Counted from the stretch's first letter, positions 10,805 to 23,739 are shown. The stretch is 64,000 nucleotides of DNA from Lycorma delicatula (GCF_047948215.1 NC_134463.1:51404701-51468700); one strand, 5' to 3'. Made by a program: numbers and translations. Notes: generated from the letters alone by a model not told the origin.

Positions 10805-12531
10805 TGTAATAATATTTATTCAGGAAAAATAATATTGCATAAATGAAAAAAGAATTGAATATTGCAAAAAATAAACTTTATCAAGTATATATATAAATTA
10901 AAACTTTAACCGAGAGAGAGGACAGAGAGAAAGTCTCCTTATAAAAAAAAACCTCAACCATTTCGTGTTTATGTTGAATTGTATACCTTTGAAATATCAG
11001 TATCTTATTACAATCTACCTATTAGATTGTTTGTTACGGTAAAAAGAATCTTACGTTACAATTATTTATACCAACATTGAGTACTGAAATGTTTCGTAAA
11101 AAAACGTTCTGTAGTGAATAAACCTTATCAACTTTTGCTATTTATGAAGAATATTAATCTTATTTTTATCGCTACGGCGACATATGTTATGCCTCTTGGT
11201 AGTAACCATACGCGTTAAAAATTTGTGAAATTTACTTACTTAGTAATAAATTACAAAAAAAAAATCAATATGTAATAAAGTAAAATGTAAAGAAAAAACA
11301 TAATTACGTAAACAGGGAATTACAACGATTATCCGCTACAAAATGAAAGGATTTAAGAAGCTAATTCTCAATTCAGAAATTTAATTCGAAATAAATCTTT
11401 TTTTTATGGGTTAGGCTGTTAATCCATTTATCAATTCTAATTCTCAACGATTAACCAATTAGTGCAGAAGATGGAATGAATTAAATTTGTTCGTATATGT
11501 TGTTTGTCTGATAAATTCCATTTAATTAATGGTCTGATTGTTATTGACTGTACGCGACTATGCTATAAAAATATAAACGATTTACAAATTCACTGTGATT
11601 TAAGTTAGTAAACGTAGTTAGGTTTATTTTATCGAAAATAGATAAAACTATTCAAAAGTTTATCTGTTGTCATACAGACGGCCAAATGTGACTTAATTAT
11701 TTAGTTTAGAAGTACACAGAAATTTATTTAAGTGAATATCGATCATCTCGCAACAAATACGAATACCATATTGCAGCATTGTTAAAGTGCATAATAAATC
11801 ATTTTAATAATATTCAGATAATTTCTTTATTTATAAATAAAAGTAAATTAAGAAATAGGAAATTGAGAATTTATGAAAATTTACTATTCAATTACGCACA
11901 TGTTTTGGTGTAACGGAAAAGAATTATAATCGATAAATAATTCGTATTTTGTTGGCTTTCCCGTTGTTTATAAATAACAGGGAAATATTTTATTATGATG
12001 AAACAATAAAACCTTATTTTTAATTTTTATAATACATAAATACTATAAAAGGGTTTATTAGAAAAAATATTTTGAGGACTTAATATCGCCGTCAAAAATA
12101 AAATTGTAGTTTGTGATTTTCTTTTACTTTATTTGAAAAGTTTGATTACATTTTACCCAACATACTTTTTCGATATTATATTTATGAAGCTCGTAAAATA
12201 TAAAGCCCATATTACCCTAAAAGAACTAAACTCTTATTCTACTACCCTGCGATATTTCTTCTTTTATTTGTGTTATAAAATATGACACTTTAAAAAACAC
12301 AACATTACTACAACCAATTTTAATGAGAAAAATTACTTCTCGTAATTTTACTAGAGTATACATACAAATTTAGATCAATAAATTAAAATAATAAGTTTTA
12401 TGTTTATAATTTTTTTCTTATGCTTATGTTTTTAAAAATTGTTTTATTTAAAATTGTACCTTATTAAATATCAAATCCTAAAAGAATAAGTATTATTATA
12501 ATAAATTTAACCCAATCTTTGCTAGTGATCT

Positions 12532-12562
<31 letters not shown>

Positions 12563-14295
12563 CAATAGTAATTTCTTTTTGCTATATATAGCTTATTTAT
12601 TTGTTCAAAAAAAAAAAAATTCATATCACTTTTGACTCTCAGGTTGAAAATTAATTTCTTTTCATTAAAAAAAAGGAAAAAAGCATAAAGATACAAAAAA
12701 GTAGCAAGCAGTCATTCCCATTAATATTATATTGTAACAAGAACAATACAATGGACCTGAGTCTGTTATACTGGTCTTCCAGTTAAGAAAAAATTATGAG
12801 AAAATAATGAAACGAATTCAAAAGGGAACTAAAAGGGATAATTTTCTTAGGCTAACAGTTCCATTTAACAATCTGTTTTTTTAATACTGTCAGTGGCACA
12901 CCTCCAACAGCTGTTTTTCGACGATAAATGTTGCCGGACCGGAATAGGATTTCATGAGAAAATGTAAGAGCGCAGCCGATGAGAATCATCACTATTCAAC
13001 AGGGTTCTGGTTCTGCAGATCGAGAACATTAAATACTCCACAACCACTGAATATTAAGGAATAGTTTGGCGAAATCGTGTTCGATGCGATTGTAAGACGG
13101 CGTTTTATCAATCAATATATAGTTACAACGAGTACGTCACTAGCATTTCAGATTGGTCAGTGGGTGAATGTATGATCTTGATCGGTGAGTTATTGGTACA
13201 CAATAACAAAAGTGACAGTATTAAATTCATCCATAAACAGAAAAGGTATGTGCAAAGAATGGAAGTGAATGAACTTTAAATTTCTCTAATCTTATCTTGT
13301 TAATGCAACATCAAATGTTAATATTTGGAATCTTTATAATGTCTTTAGTCAATTGGACTATATTCTGGTTTTTATGATTTAACTACCTTTAAACAAATCC
13401 TGCCCTTCTCTGAAATAGTATTTTGTTAGTTATTTATTCACTTTTATTATTATTGTTATTGTTTATTATTTTTATTTATACTATTTTCTATGTTCTTTGA
13501 GCAATAAATCGAACTTATACTAACTTTTTTAGTTGATAGTCTCTCAATATCCTAGTTGAGCCGCGAACACACGACAACATTAACACTACAACCTAAGTAA
13601 TAAATAAACCTTACAACGAAAACTTTATTCAGTATTCAAGGATACTGAATAAAGTATCCAAGAACCGATTAATTTTTATAGTAACTTAAATACATATAAA
13701 AATTTGATTGTGACGTAGTATTATGTCCTAAATTTGGGTGTTGTAATATTATGCCATCAAATTCATTTGGATTTTGGTGGTAAAAATATTCTAACAATTT
13801 TTTCCCTAATCTTTTATCCATTTTATTACATTCAATATCGTATAAACATCATTTCCCAGTATTTTATATTATTCCGTTTATTTGAGTAACAGAATCTACG
13901 AGTGTCAGCTGTAAAGTATAATTATAAAATTTTGTGTATAATTGCATAAAATATGTATTGTTTTCTATTATATTTTTATCAGTTGTCAGTTATTTTTATC
14001 GTGTTTTAACTGGTTTATCACTTATCTCGTTTTAATTGGTTTATGTAAGTTTTTAATCCGGTTTTATCCAGCTAAATCAGGTTTCTTCCTATTTATTACA
14101 ATTTTACCTGGCTTAAACTGATTTTTTTTTTATTCAACACTTGAAAAGTGATGCCTACTTGTATTTTCATTGGTCTAATATTATCCTCTTTTATACTCAA
14201 TATTTTTTTTAATTTTTATTGAATGAGAAAATTAGAAATGTTAGCATTACGGATTTTCAGTGCAGTGACGAAATATTTTACAAAGGAAGATTATT
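10805..14295. other. AT-rich stretch, unassigned
   Basis: No gene recognised. It holds a 27-base A run (12536-12562). A more balanced block at about 12880-13240 has no open frame I can name in either strand. Degenerate short repeats around TTTTA-x-C-x-GGTTTA lie at 13975-14140. A CAGTATTCAAGGATACTG palindrome lies near 13630. Confidence 0.45.
12536..12562 (+). repeat. Poly(A) run
   Basis: About 27 uninterrupted A. There is no element body upstream that I recognise. Confidence 0.95.
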
Positions 14296-14300
14296 AAGAA

Positions 14301-15030
14301 ATCTGATGTGTTTTTAAGAAATCCACATGACATCCTTGTACGCTTATTAAACTACATATACGCATTTTTGTAAAATGGAAAGTACATAAAATTTTATTTC
14401 ATTTATAACTTTTGATATTTTTTCTTTTATGGTTATTATTAGTTATTGTAAAATTTTTTAAACAATCACGGGTTAATAATTAATTATAAGTCAATATATT
14501 AAAAAAAAATAACAAAAATTATCAGAAGTTATTAATGAAATAAAAAAAAATTAATTAATTTAAAAAAAAGAAAAGGAGATGAACTCTGATTCAAATATTC
14601 TTCCCTTGTAAGATCCAAATATTGCTTAATTAAAATTTTATTTGGTTATAACTCTGGAACCAATGAAAATAAGTACCACGTATCATATACCGTTGAAAAG
14701 CTCTCAATTAGGGTTATTACTGCAGTTAAGAAAATGTCCAAAAACCAAACATTTTTGGATTTTGGGCTTTTTTGGACACTTTTGGTTCAGTCGATTCAAA
14801 ATGGGAGTGCACAATTACATGTTACACCAATCCTAAATCCAAAATTTCAACATCCTATGGCTAATGGTTTTTGAGTTATGCGAGATACATACATACGTAC
14901 GTATAGACGTTTTGCCGAAACTAGTCAATCTGGATTCAGGGATGGTCAAAATGGATATTTCGTGGAAATCTGAAAATCGACATTTTTTGCTATCAAAGTA
15001 CTTCTTTTACTTCGTACCAGGAATTAAAAA
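14301..15030 (+). repeat. REP-A, copy 3
   Basis: Starts ATCTGATGTG and has the hairpin arm CCACATGACATCCTTGTACG, then the same internal landmarks as copy 2 (ATAACTCTGGAACCAATGAA; CATCCTATGGCTAATGG; GGATTCAGGGATGG). It ends TTTACTTCGTACCAGGAA. Short plus ORFs inside (14642-14836, 14864-15115) are repeat by-products, not genes. Confidence 0.85.
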
Positions 15031-15034
15031 CATA

Positions 15035-16435
15035 AAAGATAATATTACTAACCACATTTTAGAAAGGTATTTTGATGCACATGGTGAAATGGATTACTGC
15101 ACTGGTGGAAAATGATGAGAAATTTAAACTAGTACTTACTACTTGCACTAACGAAAGGACGACTACTTGCACTAACGTAACAATAAGAGCTGAGGAAAGG
15201 AAATTGATTCTTAGAACTAGAGTTCTGTCACTGTTCACTCTCCTTTAATTTGCTATTTGCAGTACCAATACTGTTTTTTAGACATTTTAGATAATATTAT
15301 GGTGCATTTATGTGTTTACCTGTCCTACCCTTTGACGAATCATGTAATTGAAAAAGTAAAAAAAAAAGAAAAAGTAATTTCGATTAATATTGTGGGTATA
15401 ACACGCTGTAACCAGATAGAGAATGATAAAGAGGATCAAAATAAGGTAGAGAAAGTCAAATAGTCCTTGTTCCAGGACGAAGGTTTTATCGAAGATTAGG
15501 ACAAGTAGTGGAAATGAAAAGTAGTATTTGTGAGCTGTGTTTCAATTCTCTTCTCTTAAGAGTTCAGAAAGAAACAAAAATATTGTCACTGGATTTATTA
15601 ATAGAAAAAAAATTGCAGTTCTGAGTTTTTGTAAAAGGAATTTATTATTAATAAAAGTCAAACTTTTATTAATGCTACTAGTCTCCATCAGGAATCTTTT
15701 ATTTTGTTCTCATAAATAAAACTATCTGGGATTAGACTTTCTTGTATATTTACAACATTCTATAAATAAATGAGTTACGTCAGCACATTTTAATTTTATA
15801 CATTTACTTTCTCATTTTACACAGATTTTCATGTTACTGATGACATTATTCAATTTCAGTAAAGCTGATTAAGTATAAATCTTGATATAAATCAATTTAG
15901 TTTGATCCCCTGATACTAAAGTATTGTTTATTTTCTGATAAATTATTCCTATTTACCATTTCAATATTTCCTACGCTTTGCCATTCAAGAACAATTGGCT
16001 TACGGCTGTTCCCAAATGTCATCTGTCTCATGTTTCCTTAGTCACCTTTATTTCATCTTTCCAGGTAATATATTTTTAGCTGACTTATTATTTATAATCT
16101 AATATTTTCAACAAAAAAAATTGCTTATAACTTTTCTAGAAAAGATGTCTTATTTCAAAAATATTCCATAATTATTATTCTTTCTATAGTACCGTCTTTT
16201 AGCAGTTTTTTAACAAGTTTCTTTTCTAAACTATTCAATCGTCATGTTTATTTATCGATCACATTTTCGGTTATTGATATTAATAATTTTACATGGTTAT
16301 TTCACAAAACTGAAAACAAACGAAATAGACAAAACGTCATATAAAAAAAATATATGAATGATTTAATGAACTGTCTAAAAACATCTACGAACAAAGTACT
16401 GTTTTTTTTAAAAATATATATATATATAAAATTTT
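15035..16435. other. AT-rich stretch, nothing recognised
   Basis: Includes a small duplication of ACTACTTGCACTAACG (about 15140-15180) and two short plus ORFs (15257-15463, 15537-15719) without known motifs. Confidence 0.45.
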
Positions 16436-16438
16436 AAT

Positions 16439-16633
16439 CTAATATTGCTTATTTTTCAGTTGGAAATGAAGAAATCTGACCCCGCATTGTTCATTATCTT
16501 CGTGGTTGTGAGAATAATGTTGATAAATAACAATTAAAGCGTGAAAAGAAGTCTTTCCTCCAATGTTTTCCTCGTTCTTGATATAGAAGGTTCTGCTGTA
16601 GGCAAACATATCCCTTTTGAGTCCTCTTTTCAT
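16439..16633 (-). other. Candidate minus-strand ORF, unassigned
   Basis: 64 codons, more GC-rich than its flanks. It contains KRDMFAYSRTFYIKNEENIG and a C-terminal HYSHNHEDNEQCGVRF stretch. In minus sense the ORF is preceded by GATATTCTAG, which could serve as a weak splice acceptor. I do not recognise a family. It could be an exon, a transposon shred or chance. Confidence 0.2.
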
Positions 16634-16813
16634 TACCCTAGAATATCCTATATCCCAGGTTGGTAGAGAGCTGAAAATCGTATATTTATAGAACCAATAG
16701 TCTATTATTTATGTCGAAAAACAGGATCACAAACATTATTAGGTCGTCAACGAAGAGAAAAATTCATAACTTTACCCTGAAGGGAGCTAGGGCCTCGATC
16801 TATAGCTTTAAAC

Positions 16814-16974
16814 GTTTTTTTTCTTTTAACCTCCAGGACCACCGTTAGGTATTGCTTCAGAGAATGAGATTTATGATTTATAGGTTGTGTCAAAATGCCA
16901 TACATGACCGGGATTCGAATTCGGGATCTCCGGATGAAAGGCCGAGACGCTATCACTCGCGCCATGGAGGCCGG
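16814..16974 (-). repeat. SINE-2, copy 1 (tRNA-derived)
   Basis: Minus-strand reading: GGCCTCCATGGCGCGAGTGA, which holds the A-box-like TGGCGCGAGTG, then GCGTCTCGGCCTTTCATCCG, then a B-box-like GAATTCGAATCCCGG, and a 3' domain TCTCTGAAGCAATACCTAAC followed by GGT...CCTGGAGGTTAAAAGAAA. These are the internal Pol III promoter boxes of a tRNA-derived SINE. The overlapping short ORFs on both strands are by-products. Confidence 0.8.
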
Positions 16975-16989
16975 GAAAACCTTTCTTCT

Positions 16990-19010
16990 GATAACACAAA
17001 TGTACCCTGAAAATTGCTTTGTTTTATCATTTTTAATATATTATAACAATTTCAACCGAGTTTTAAAATCGAATTTAAACAAAAAAAATACAGTGGTTAT
17101 TGAGTAAAAGTATAAAACAGAATAATTAATTAGAAAATTAGTAGTAAAAATGAATCTAAATGCTACAGTATTCTAGAAAATATTTTCTATAACTGTCAAA
17201 ACAGTTTACGTAACAGTTTTTTCCATTTTAAACAGTACAATTAAATCAAATCCTGATTTTTAATTAACATAATTTTTATCCAATATCTACTTTTTCATTT
17301 CGATGTCTTATTTATCAGAAATTTATTTATTAAACAGTTAGTTAAACACAAAGGATTTGTTAGTATTTATGACTTTATATAAAAGAACAAATATTTTTTT
17401 TTATCAAAAATTAATAAAAACACCGTAAATTTCACATAAAAATTTAATTAAAATAAAAACTTACACACGTGCACCCACGGTAATACTTTTTTATAGTTAT
17501 TAGTGAGTTTGATATTATATTCTATTCCTCTCTTTTCTTTGTTAAATTTCATATTCTCTTAAATAAGCTTTTGCTAATGCAGTGAGTTATTTATAAAAAC
17601 AATATATACAGATTTCAATGAAAATAGTATTAAATTTTTTAAAGTGACGGTAGGAACTTTAATTGAATAATTTAATCGTCATATTATTTTATAAATTTAT
17701 TCTAAAGCCATTTGAATCAGTTGTTTATGTTGTGTTTATTTTATTTATTTATTTATTCATTTTTTTCTTTATTATCTTAATATTTTACGGAAATCACCGA
17801 TGTCTTTGTCTGAATTCATTAGTTGTTGATTATTCAAAGTCAGTAACTTGTCGTAAACTAAATTTCATTTTGTTATTTTATTGTGTTCTTCATTTTATTT
17901 TGATTAAGATGAATAATTCTGTGCTGTTACGAAATGATTTATTTCATTGTATTTAACCCTCTTTTGTTAACGAAATTATACTCGGTTCTTTTGTTTTATT
18001 ACATTTGTTTTAAAGAATGTTGAGATATTGTTCAACGCTTATAGTCATTTATTTTTTTCATGTTAAAAAAAAAACAATTAATGACCAGAGTTTTTTGTTA
18101 CAATCATTTGTATTTTTTTTATTCATATAAATATAAGCAAAGAATAAAATTTTCAATGTTTTCCGTTCGTAAGGGAATTGAAGAATTAACTCAGCTCATT
18201 GTTGAAATTCTTTATAAGAGTATATAAAAATGTTTAACTGTTATAAAAAATAGTTTGTGTATTTTATTTATGTTCGTTGCTTTAAAAGATACATTACCTA
18301 TTTCGTATAATTTACTTCATTTCATTTCGTTTTTATTTTTGTTTTATATTATGGTTACGTGTTGCATTTTAATAATCTCCCTTAAGTGTCAGTCGTTATC
18401 CTGGTAAATTATTATTTTAAAAATTCTTATCAAGGAGTACACTAAAATAAAAAAAATAAAATATTTTGTCATATTCTCTTCTTCATTGACATTTATTATT
18501 TTCTAATCTTTCATTCTCAAAATAATTATTACATCCTAACTCGTAAATTTATTAATTTATTTTATTATTTATTCATATAATTTATTAAATTTGTTTATTT
18601 AATTTTAATTAATTTGTTTAATAGTTTATTCATGTTAATTATTTTTCCTTTACAGCCTCTTCCGTTTACCAATCCTCTATTACAAAATTATTTACTGAAT
18701 GTGTAAAATAAAAAAAACCCTGAGAAACCACGTAATCCATTAATAGGAAGAAAAGAAACACACAAAAATTATCATATCACTTTCCAGTTATTAATTAATT
18801 AATTTACGACGAAAAAATATTTCATTTAAAAACAAATATCTCACTACTATATAAAAAAAAAACAACGTATTTTGTATTTGTTCCCGATTACCGCGAAAAA
18901 TACTGAACCAATCATTAAGAAATTTTAACTGTTGTTTTTTATAACCCACAGAATATTTAGCATGGTTCAAACCTCACGAATCTCACTATTGTAGTATTAA
19001 TCATAAATAA
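16990..19010. other. AT-rich stretch, nothing recognised
   Basis: A 97-codon plus ORF (17663-17956) is Phe/Ile/Leu-rich as expected from TTT/TTA/ATT-rich DNA, and has no motif. No RNA gene seen. Confidence 0.45.
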
Positions 19011-19016
19011 AAAAAC

Positions 19017-19700
19017 AAAATCTGATGTTGACACTCACCACCTGACTTCCTTGTTCGCCTAGTAACATATTTTTAAAATGATAAGTACATCAACTTTTAC
19101 TTCATTAATAACTTCTGATAGTTTTTCATAGATTTTTTGTTATTATTATTATTATTGAATTATTATTTATCGTTCAAATTTTTTACAATCAGAGGTTAAT
19201 AATTCTTAATAAATCAATATATTTAATTAATATAAAAAGTTAAAAAAAAGGAAAAGAAGTCGGATTTGAATCGCTCTGCTTTCCCCTTGTTTGATCCAAA
19301 TATTTTATTAATTAAAATTTTATTTGGCTCTAACTCTAGAACCAATGAAAATAAGTGCCACTTTGATATATCGTTGAAAAACTCTCAACGAGGGTTTTTT
19401 TCTCCAGTTAAGTAAAAATCCAAAATAATTTTTTTTTTAATTTTTGGCTTTTTGGATACTTTTGGTTCAGTTGATTGCAATCAAAATGGGAGTGCACAAC
19501 TAGATATTACACCAATTCTAAATCCAAAATTTTAACATCCTACGGCTAATCGTTTTTGAGGTATGAATGATACATACTATTTCCGCAGAAACTAGTCAAA
19601 ATGGGTTCAGGGATGGTCAAAATAGATATCTCCTTTGAAATCTGAAAACCGAAAGTTTTTTCGATCACAGTTCTTCCTTTACTTCGTACAAGGAAGTAAA
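19017..19700 (+). repeat. REP-A, copy 4
   Basis: Full-length by the landmarks used for copies 2 and 3, ending ACTTCGTACAAGGAAGTAAA. Both ends of the family carry the same word: near the start GACTTCCTTGT..CG, and at the end its reverse complement CG(T)ACAAGGAAGT. The start also carries a short palindromic hairpin. Subterminal inverted repeats plus a terminal hairpin and no coding sequence fit a non-autonomous rolling-circle (Helitron/Helentron-type) element, but a MITE cannot be excluded. Confidence 0.8.
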
Positions 19701-19704
19701 AATA

Positions 19705-20645
19705 TATATAAATAAACTAGAAAATCTTTTAGTTAATAAATGTCATAAAAGGACGTAACAGTAGCAGTAAAAATATATATAAATTATCAATTTGTCCTAC
19801 TTTCGTAATATACGTAAAAATACATTAACTTCATAGGAAAGTTATATTGTTATCTATTCACTTATTTAATAATCGAAATTAATCTATTTTTATCCAGTAA
19901 TTTTGTGAATATTGATAACTGTAGAGACCAACAGCCCACAGATATTTAGTTAAACACTATTTCTAATTTTTGAAGTTCTATATGTATATAGTCCAGGTGA
20001 TGCCCCGAAAAGGGTTGCTAGTCTTCGTAGACATTATAACAGACATTATAATAGAGAATGTAAAGAAATTCTTGAGTAATACTTTTCTTTTCTTTTACTT
20101 CATTGGATATCTGTAAATTCATCTTTGGTTTTATCAATAATATAACATAAAATAATAAAATCTAATTTCCATAACTTATTCAGTAATCTGGTTTTTCTCT
20201 TCTTTAGTTTTTCTGCATTTGTTTTTTTCATCTTTCAATCGAAATATTCGTTTTAAAAGTAGCTTAAGCTTTTCTTTTTTAAAATGCTTCTTTCTGTTCT
20301 AATATCACTATGAACATCGCTCCTAGAACAGCGTAAGAAAGTGCGAATTAAATTTTTATAAAACAGAGATAAAATTCAGAACTTCCTTAAAAAAAATTCG
20401 CTTTCTCAGTAGATGGAAAATGCTTCCTTTAACGATTTTTTCAGAAGTAAAAAGTAGTTCCTTTAAAATGGTGTTTCAAATTACATGTTTTTATAACTGT
20501 TCCTTCTTAATGTTGTTTTATAAAACTCTGTTAAGTATAGTTAGATAAATTTTTTTAGTTTGTTTATTATTTTGTTTTTGCCAAAGTTAAGGATTGTAAG
20601 TTTTCGTATATATGAGGAATGTTTAAATATTAAAAAAAAAAAAAA
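19705..20645. other. AT-rich stretch, nothing recognised
   Basis: No gene, repeat copy or RNA identified. A 13-base A run lies just before the mariner relic. Confidence 0.45.
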
Positions 20646-20654
20646 CTGAAAAAT

Positions 20655-21715
20655 ATGAACAAAGTTTATTTTTTACGCAAAAAAAACAACATTTATTTAC
20701 TGCTTCTGTACATAGCTGCCTTCATATTTTTCGTGGTGTTTCAAAAGCTTCTTCACTTCCAGTTTAAGAAATTCTACCACCAGTGGATTAAACACGCAGT
20801 AATGCCATTTTTCAATACAGCATACTTTTTATTGCAAGACATTGTTTAATTTAAGAAAAAGAAAATAATTGCTGGGAGCTGAGTCAGGGGTTTACCTTGG
20901 ACGATTAAAGATTTTCTAACAAATTTTTCCCTTACCGTGTGTGATACGGCATCGTCATGTAAAAACAAAGTCCCTTCCATAGCATTTCAGATCACTTGTT
21001 TTTTATACCTTTTTTTACGACTTTTAACCTTTCGCAATACGTAGCGGCATTCACGATAATTCCGTTATCACTAAATTTGACTTGACTTGGCGTTTTTTTC
21101 CCCAAAATACAGTAGTCATAAAGCTTTCTTACCAAACGATCTTGCTTGATTACTATAGTCAAGGAAATGATAAATGCCACCATCGCATCGACCGCTGTTT
21201 TATCCCAACGTTCAAGTTAGTAATCCAGATTTCATCTTCTGTAAGAATGTAATCAGACAATTCATCTCAATCATTTTGGTTACGTCGCAAAAATTCATAC
21301 ATAGCAGCAAGACGTTTTCCTTGTGTGTATCGGTTAAAATCTTTGACACCAGTGTGGTCAAAGATGTGACATCTTTGACACCAGTGTGGTATTTTTTATA
21401 GCTCAATTTTTCAGTCAAACTTCATAAATTAAATATTATGAAACGATAGGAAACATTAGAAACAATTGTGACACTTAACTTAATTGATGTTACACACATC
21501 AATGAAATCATCTGTTATCACCGACGGCCGGCTGCTACGGTCTTTGTCACGAATGTACGTTTATGAGTCCTTCTCGAGATGCACAGTACCAATGTCTTAC
21601 TTCATCATCACTTATAATATTCGGCCCGTAAACTCACAAATTTTGACCACAGAATTGTTTTTGTCATCAAAAACAAGATTATTCGTTACTTCTTACTTGG
21701 GGAGATGATAAATTG
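20655..21715 (-). pseudogene. Mariner-type transposase relic
   Basis: Minus-strand pieces in several frames follow mariner transposase order: SDDEVRHWYCASREGLINVH (about 21570-21630); SRPSVITDDFIDVC (about 21490-21530); TEKLSYKKYHTGV; LTDTHKEN (about 21310-21340); TEDEIWI, equal to the TGDETW first catalytic Asp block (about 21222-21244); NGIIVNAATYCERLK (about 21010-21060); LFLHDDAVSHT, equal to LHDNARPHT, the second catalytic Asp (about 20940-20970); PDSAPSNYF, equal to the PDLAPSDY third Asp block (about 20862-20890); and a C-terminal KLLKHHEKYEGSYV (about 20720). Stops and frameshifts separate them, so it is dead. A 20-base piece (ATCTTTGACACCAGTGTGGT) is duplicated at 21340-21390. In the family the protein excises and reinserts the element at TA. 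Confidence 0.85.
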
Positions 21716-21771
21716 TAATACTCATTGTAAATGGATGAATATACGCAACTAACAGCAAAATTTTTGAAGTA

Positions 21772-22932
21772 TAGACTGTTTAAAAAGTAACACAACCTTT
21801 TGGGAAAATGAGTAAGTTCCAATAAATGTTGAAAGTGCCCTCCATTATGCTATTTAAATAATTTAATATGACATTTCAAAAATACGACGCTCTTGTAACT
21901 TTTTTTGAGGAATTGCAGCGACACATCGTTCAATTTTGGTGTTTAATTCGGGAATGGAGTGAGGATTAGTTTTGTAAGCGACATCCTTAAGGTATCCTCA
22001 CAAGAAAACGTCAGGAGGGGATAAATCAGGAGACCGAGGGGGCTACAACCCCTTCGAAATCACTTGATCCAAGAAACACTGATCCAAGAAAGTATTAGTG
22101 TTGTTGGCGGTATGAGCCGTAGCATTCTTCTACTGAAACCACGTATACTCTAGCTGATTTTCAGGTGTAGTCTTTACAAGTTGTTGCACCATCTGTATGT
22201 AAAACTCACTGTTCACTGTACTATAAAGGAATGTCATGAAGATTCACCTACGAAAATTGCACACCAGATACCCACTTGTTATCAGAGGAAACTCTGAGAG
22301 GAAACTCTTGTTATGCAGAGGAAACTCGTACAGTTGGTATGAATTTTCCGTATACCAAATGGTTGAATTCTCTGCATTCACCTATCGATCAAGTTGGTCA
22401 TACCAAAACCAGTCATCGAATTCGTTCCCATCTGGCGCTGAACTACTGAATTACTGAAGAAAACGGATAGTATCCAGTGTCTGCAGGTAACAACTCGTGA
22501 AGAACAGGAATTCTGTACGGATGCATCTTTAAATATTTTCGTAATGCCGTGTAAACACTACCAACGGAGAGACCAAACTGGATAGATAGGTAACACCCAG
22601 ATTTCTTGGGACTAACAGAATATGCAGCTTGCAAGTCAATCAAATTTTCTAGCGTTAGCACTTTCGGTCGTCCACTTTTCGTTGTAACTGCCACATTCCC
22701 TATCTCTTGGAACTTGTACAGCCACGAGGTGTAAGACGTGTTTGTTTCACAATTTTTCTGTGAAGGCATTCTGAGTCTGGAATTAACTGGTACGTCTAAT
22801 GTTTTGAGAGACAATGAATATTCTCTGCTGCATTGTGTAAACCATTTTTATTCAATTAAACTTGCAACAAAAGAAGGAATTTACAACCATATGAAGTTTT
22901 TCCATATGGTTGTGTTACTTTTTGAACACTAT
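21772..22932 (-). mobile_element. IS630/Tc1-like element with TIRs, degenerate
   Basis: Bounded by inverted repeats: left CTGTTTAAAAAGTAACACAA (from 21777) and right, reverse-complemented, GTGTTCAAAAAGTAACACAA (to about 22928), both next to TA-rich target. Length is near 1.16 kb. Inside on minus, 22443-22814 gives a helix-turn-helix region with GNVAVTTKSGRPKVLTLENL and LSVGSVYTALRKYLKMHPYR. Downstream frames give KNATAHTANNT (normally QDGATAHTA, so the catalytic Asp is lost) and PPRSPDLSPPDVFL plus GYLKDVAYKTNPHSIPEL (the RSPDL Asp block). A triplicated AGAGGAAACTC sits at 22282-22328. Several stops: inactive. It lies directly beside the mariner relic. Confidence 0.85.
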
Positions 22933-22995
22933 ATTATAATTAACAGTTGACTACTGATGTGTTGCGTAATTCAGTTTACACAATTATTTACTTCT

Positions 22996-23727
22996 CGTAA
23001 ATAGACAAAATGAACGGCATAGATGAAGTCCTACGCAAGAACTATCGCATGAAAATAAACAAGAACAAAACAAAAGTAATGAAATGTAGTAGAAATAACA
23101 AAACTGAATGTGAAAATAGGAGGAGAAAAGATTATGGAGGTAGAAGAATTTTGTTATTTGGGAAGTAGATTTACTAAAGATGGACGAAGCAGGAGCGATA
23201 TAAAATGCCGAATAGCACAAGCTAAACGAGCCTTCAGTAAGAAATATAAGTTGTTTACATCAAAAATTAATTTAAATGTCAGGAAAAGATTTTTGAAAGT
23301 GTATGTTTGGAGTGTCGCTTTATATGGAAGTGAAACTTGGACAATCGGAGTATCTGAGAAGAAAAGATTAGAAGCTTTTGAAATGTGGTGCTATAGGAGA
23401 ATGTTAAAAATCAGATGGGTGGATAAAGTGACAAATGAGGAGTTATTGCGGCAAATAGATGAAGAAAGAAGCATTTGGAAAAATATAGTTAAAAGAAGAG
23501 ACAGACTTATAGGCCACATACTAAGGCATCCTGGAATAGTCGCTTTAATTTTGGAAGGACAGATAGAAGGAAAAAATTGTGTGGGCAGGCCACGTTTGGA
23601 ATATGTAAAACAAATTGTTAGGGATGTAGGATGTAGAGGGTATACTGAAATGAAACGACTAGCACTAGATAGGGAATCTTGGAGAGCTGCAACAAACCAG
23701 TCAAATGACTGAAGACAAAAAAAAAAT
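22996..23727 (+). pseudogene. LINE endonuclease/RT C-terminal part, 200-codon ORF
   Basis: The ORF 23110-23712 reads FCYLGSRFTKDGRSRSDIK, then RIAQAKRAF, LYGSETWTIG, LEAFEMWCYRRMLKI, IGHILRHPG, GRPRLEYVKQI and ends ESWRAATNQSND. This is the hallmark C-terminal region of insect endonuclease/reverse-transcriptase LINEs often annotated as craniofacial-development-protein-2-like. About 110 bases upstream, in another frame, MKINKNKTKVMKCSRNN is the preceding family block, so a frameshift near 23105 interrupts the protein. The RT active site (YxDD) is upstream and absent: the copy is 5'-truncated at about 22996, next to the Tc1-like TIR. A short poly(A) follows the stop, marking the 3' end. The ORF is strikingly intact for this window, suggesting a fairly recent insertion. 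Confidence 0.85.
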
Positions 23728-23739
23728 AGACAAATTCAA

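Noticed and set aside
13490..13620. Possible LTR end and primer-binding site (AATAAA-like word, then TAGTTGAGCCGCGAACACAC)
   Set aside because: No matching second LTR, no TG...CA termini confirmed, and no gag-pol remnants nearby.
17663..17956. 97-codon plus ORF rich in Phe, Ile and Leu
   Set aside because: Composition is what TTT/TTA/ATT-rich DNA gives by chance; no motif, signal or homologous block.
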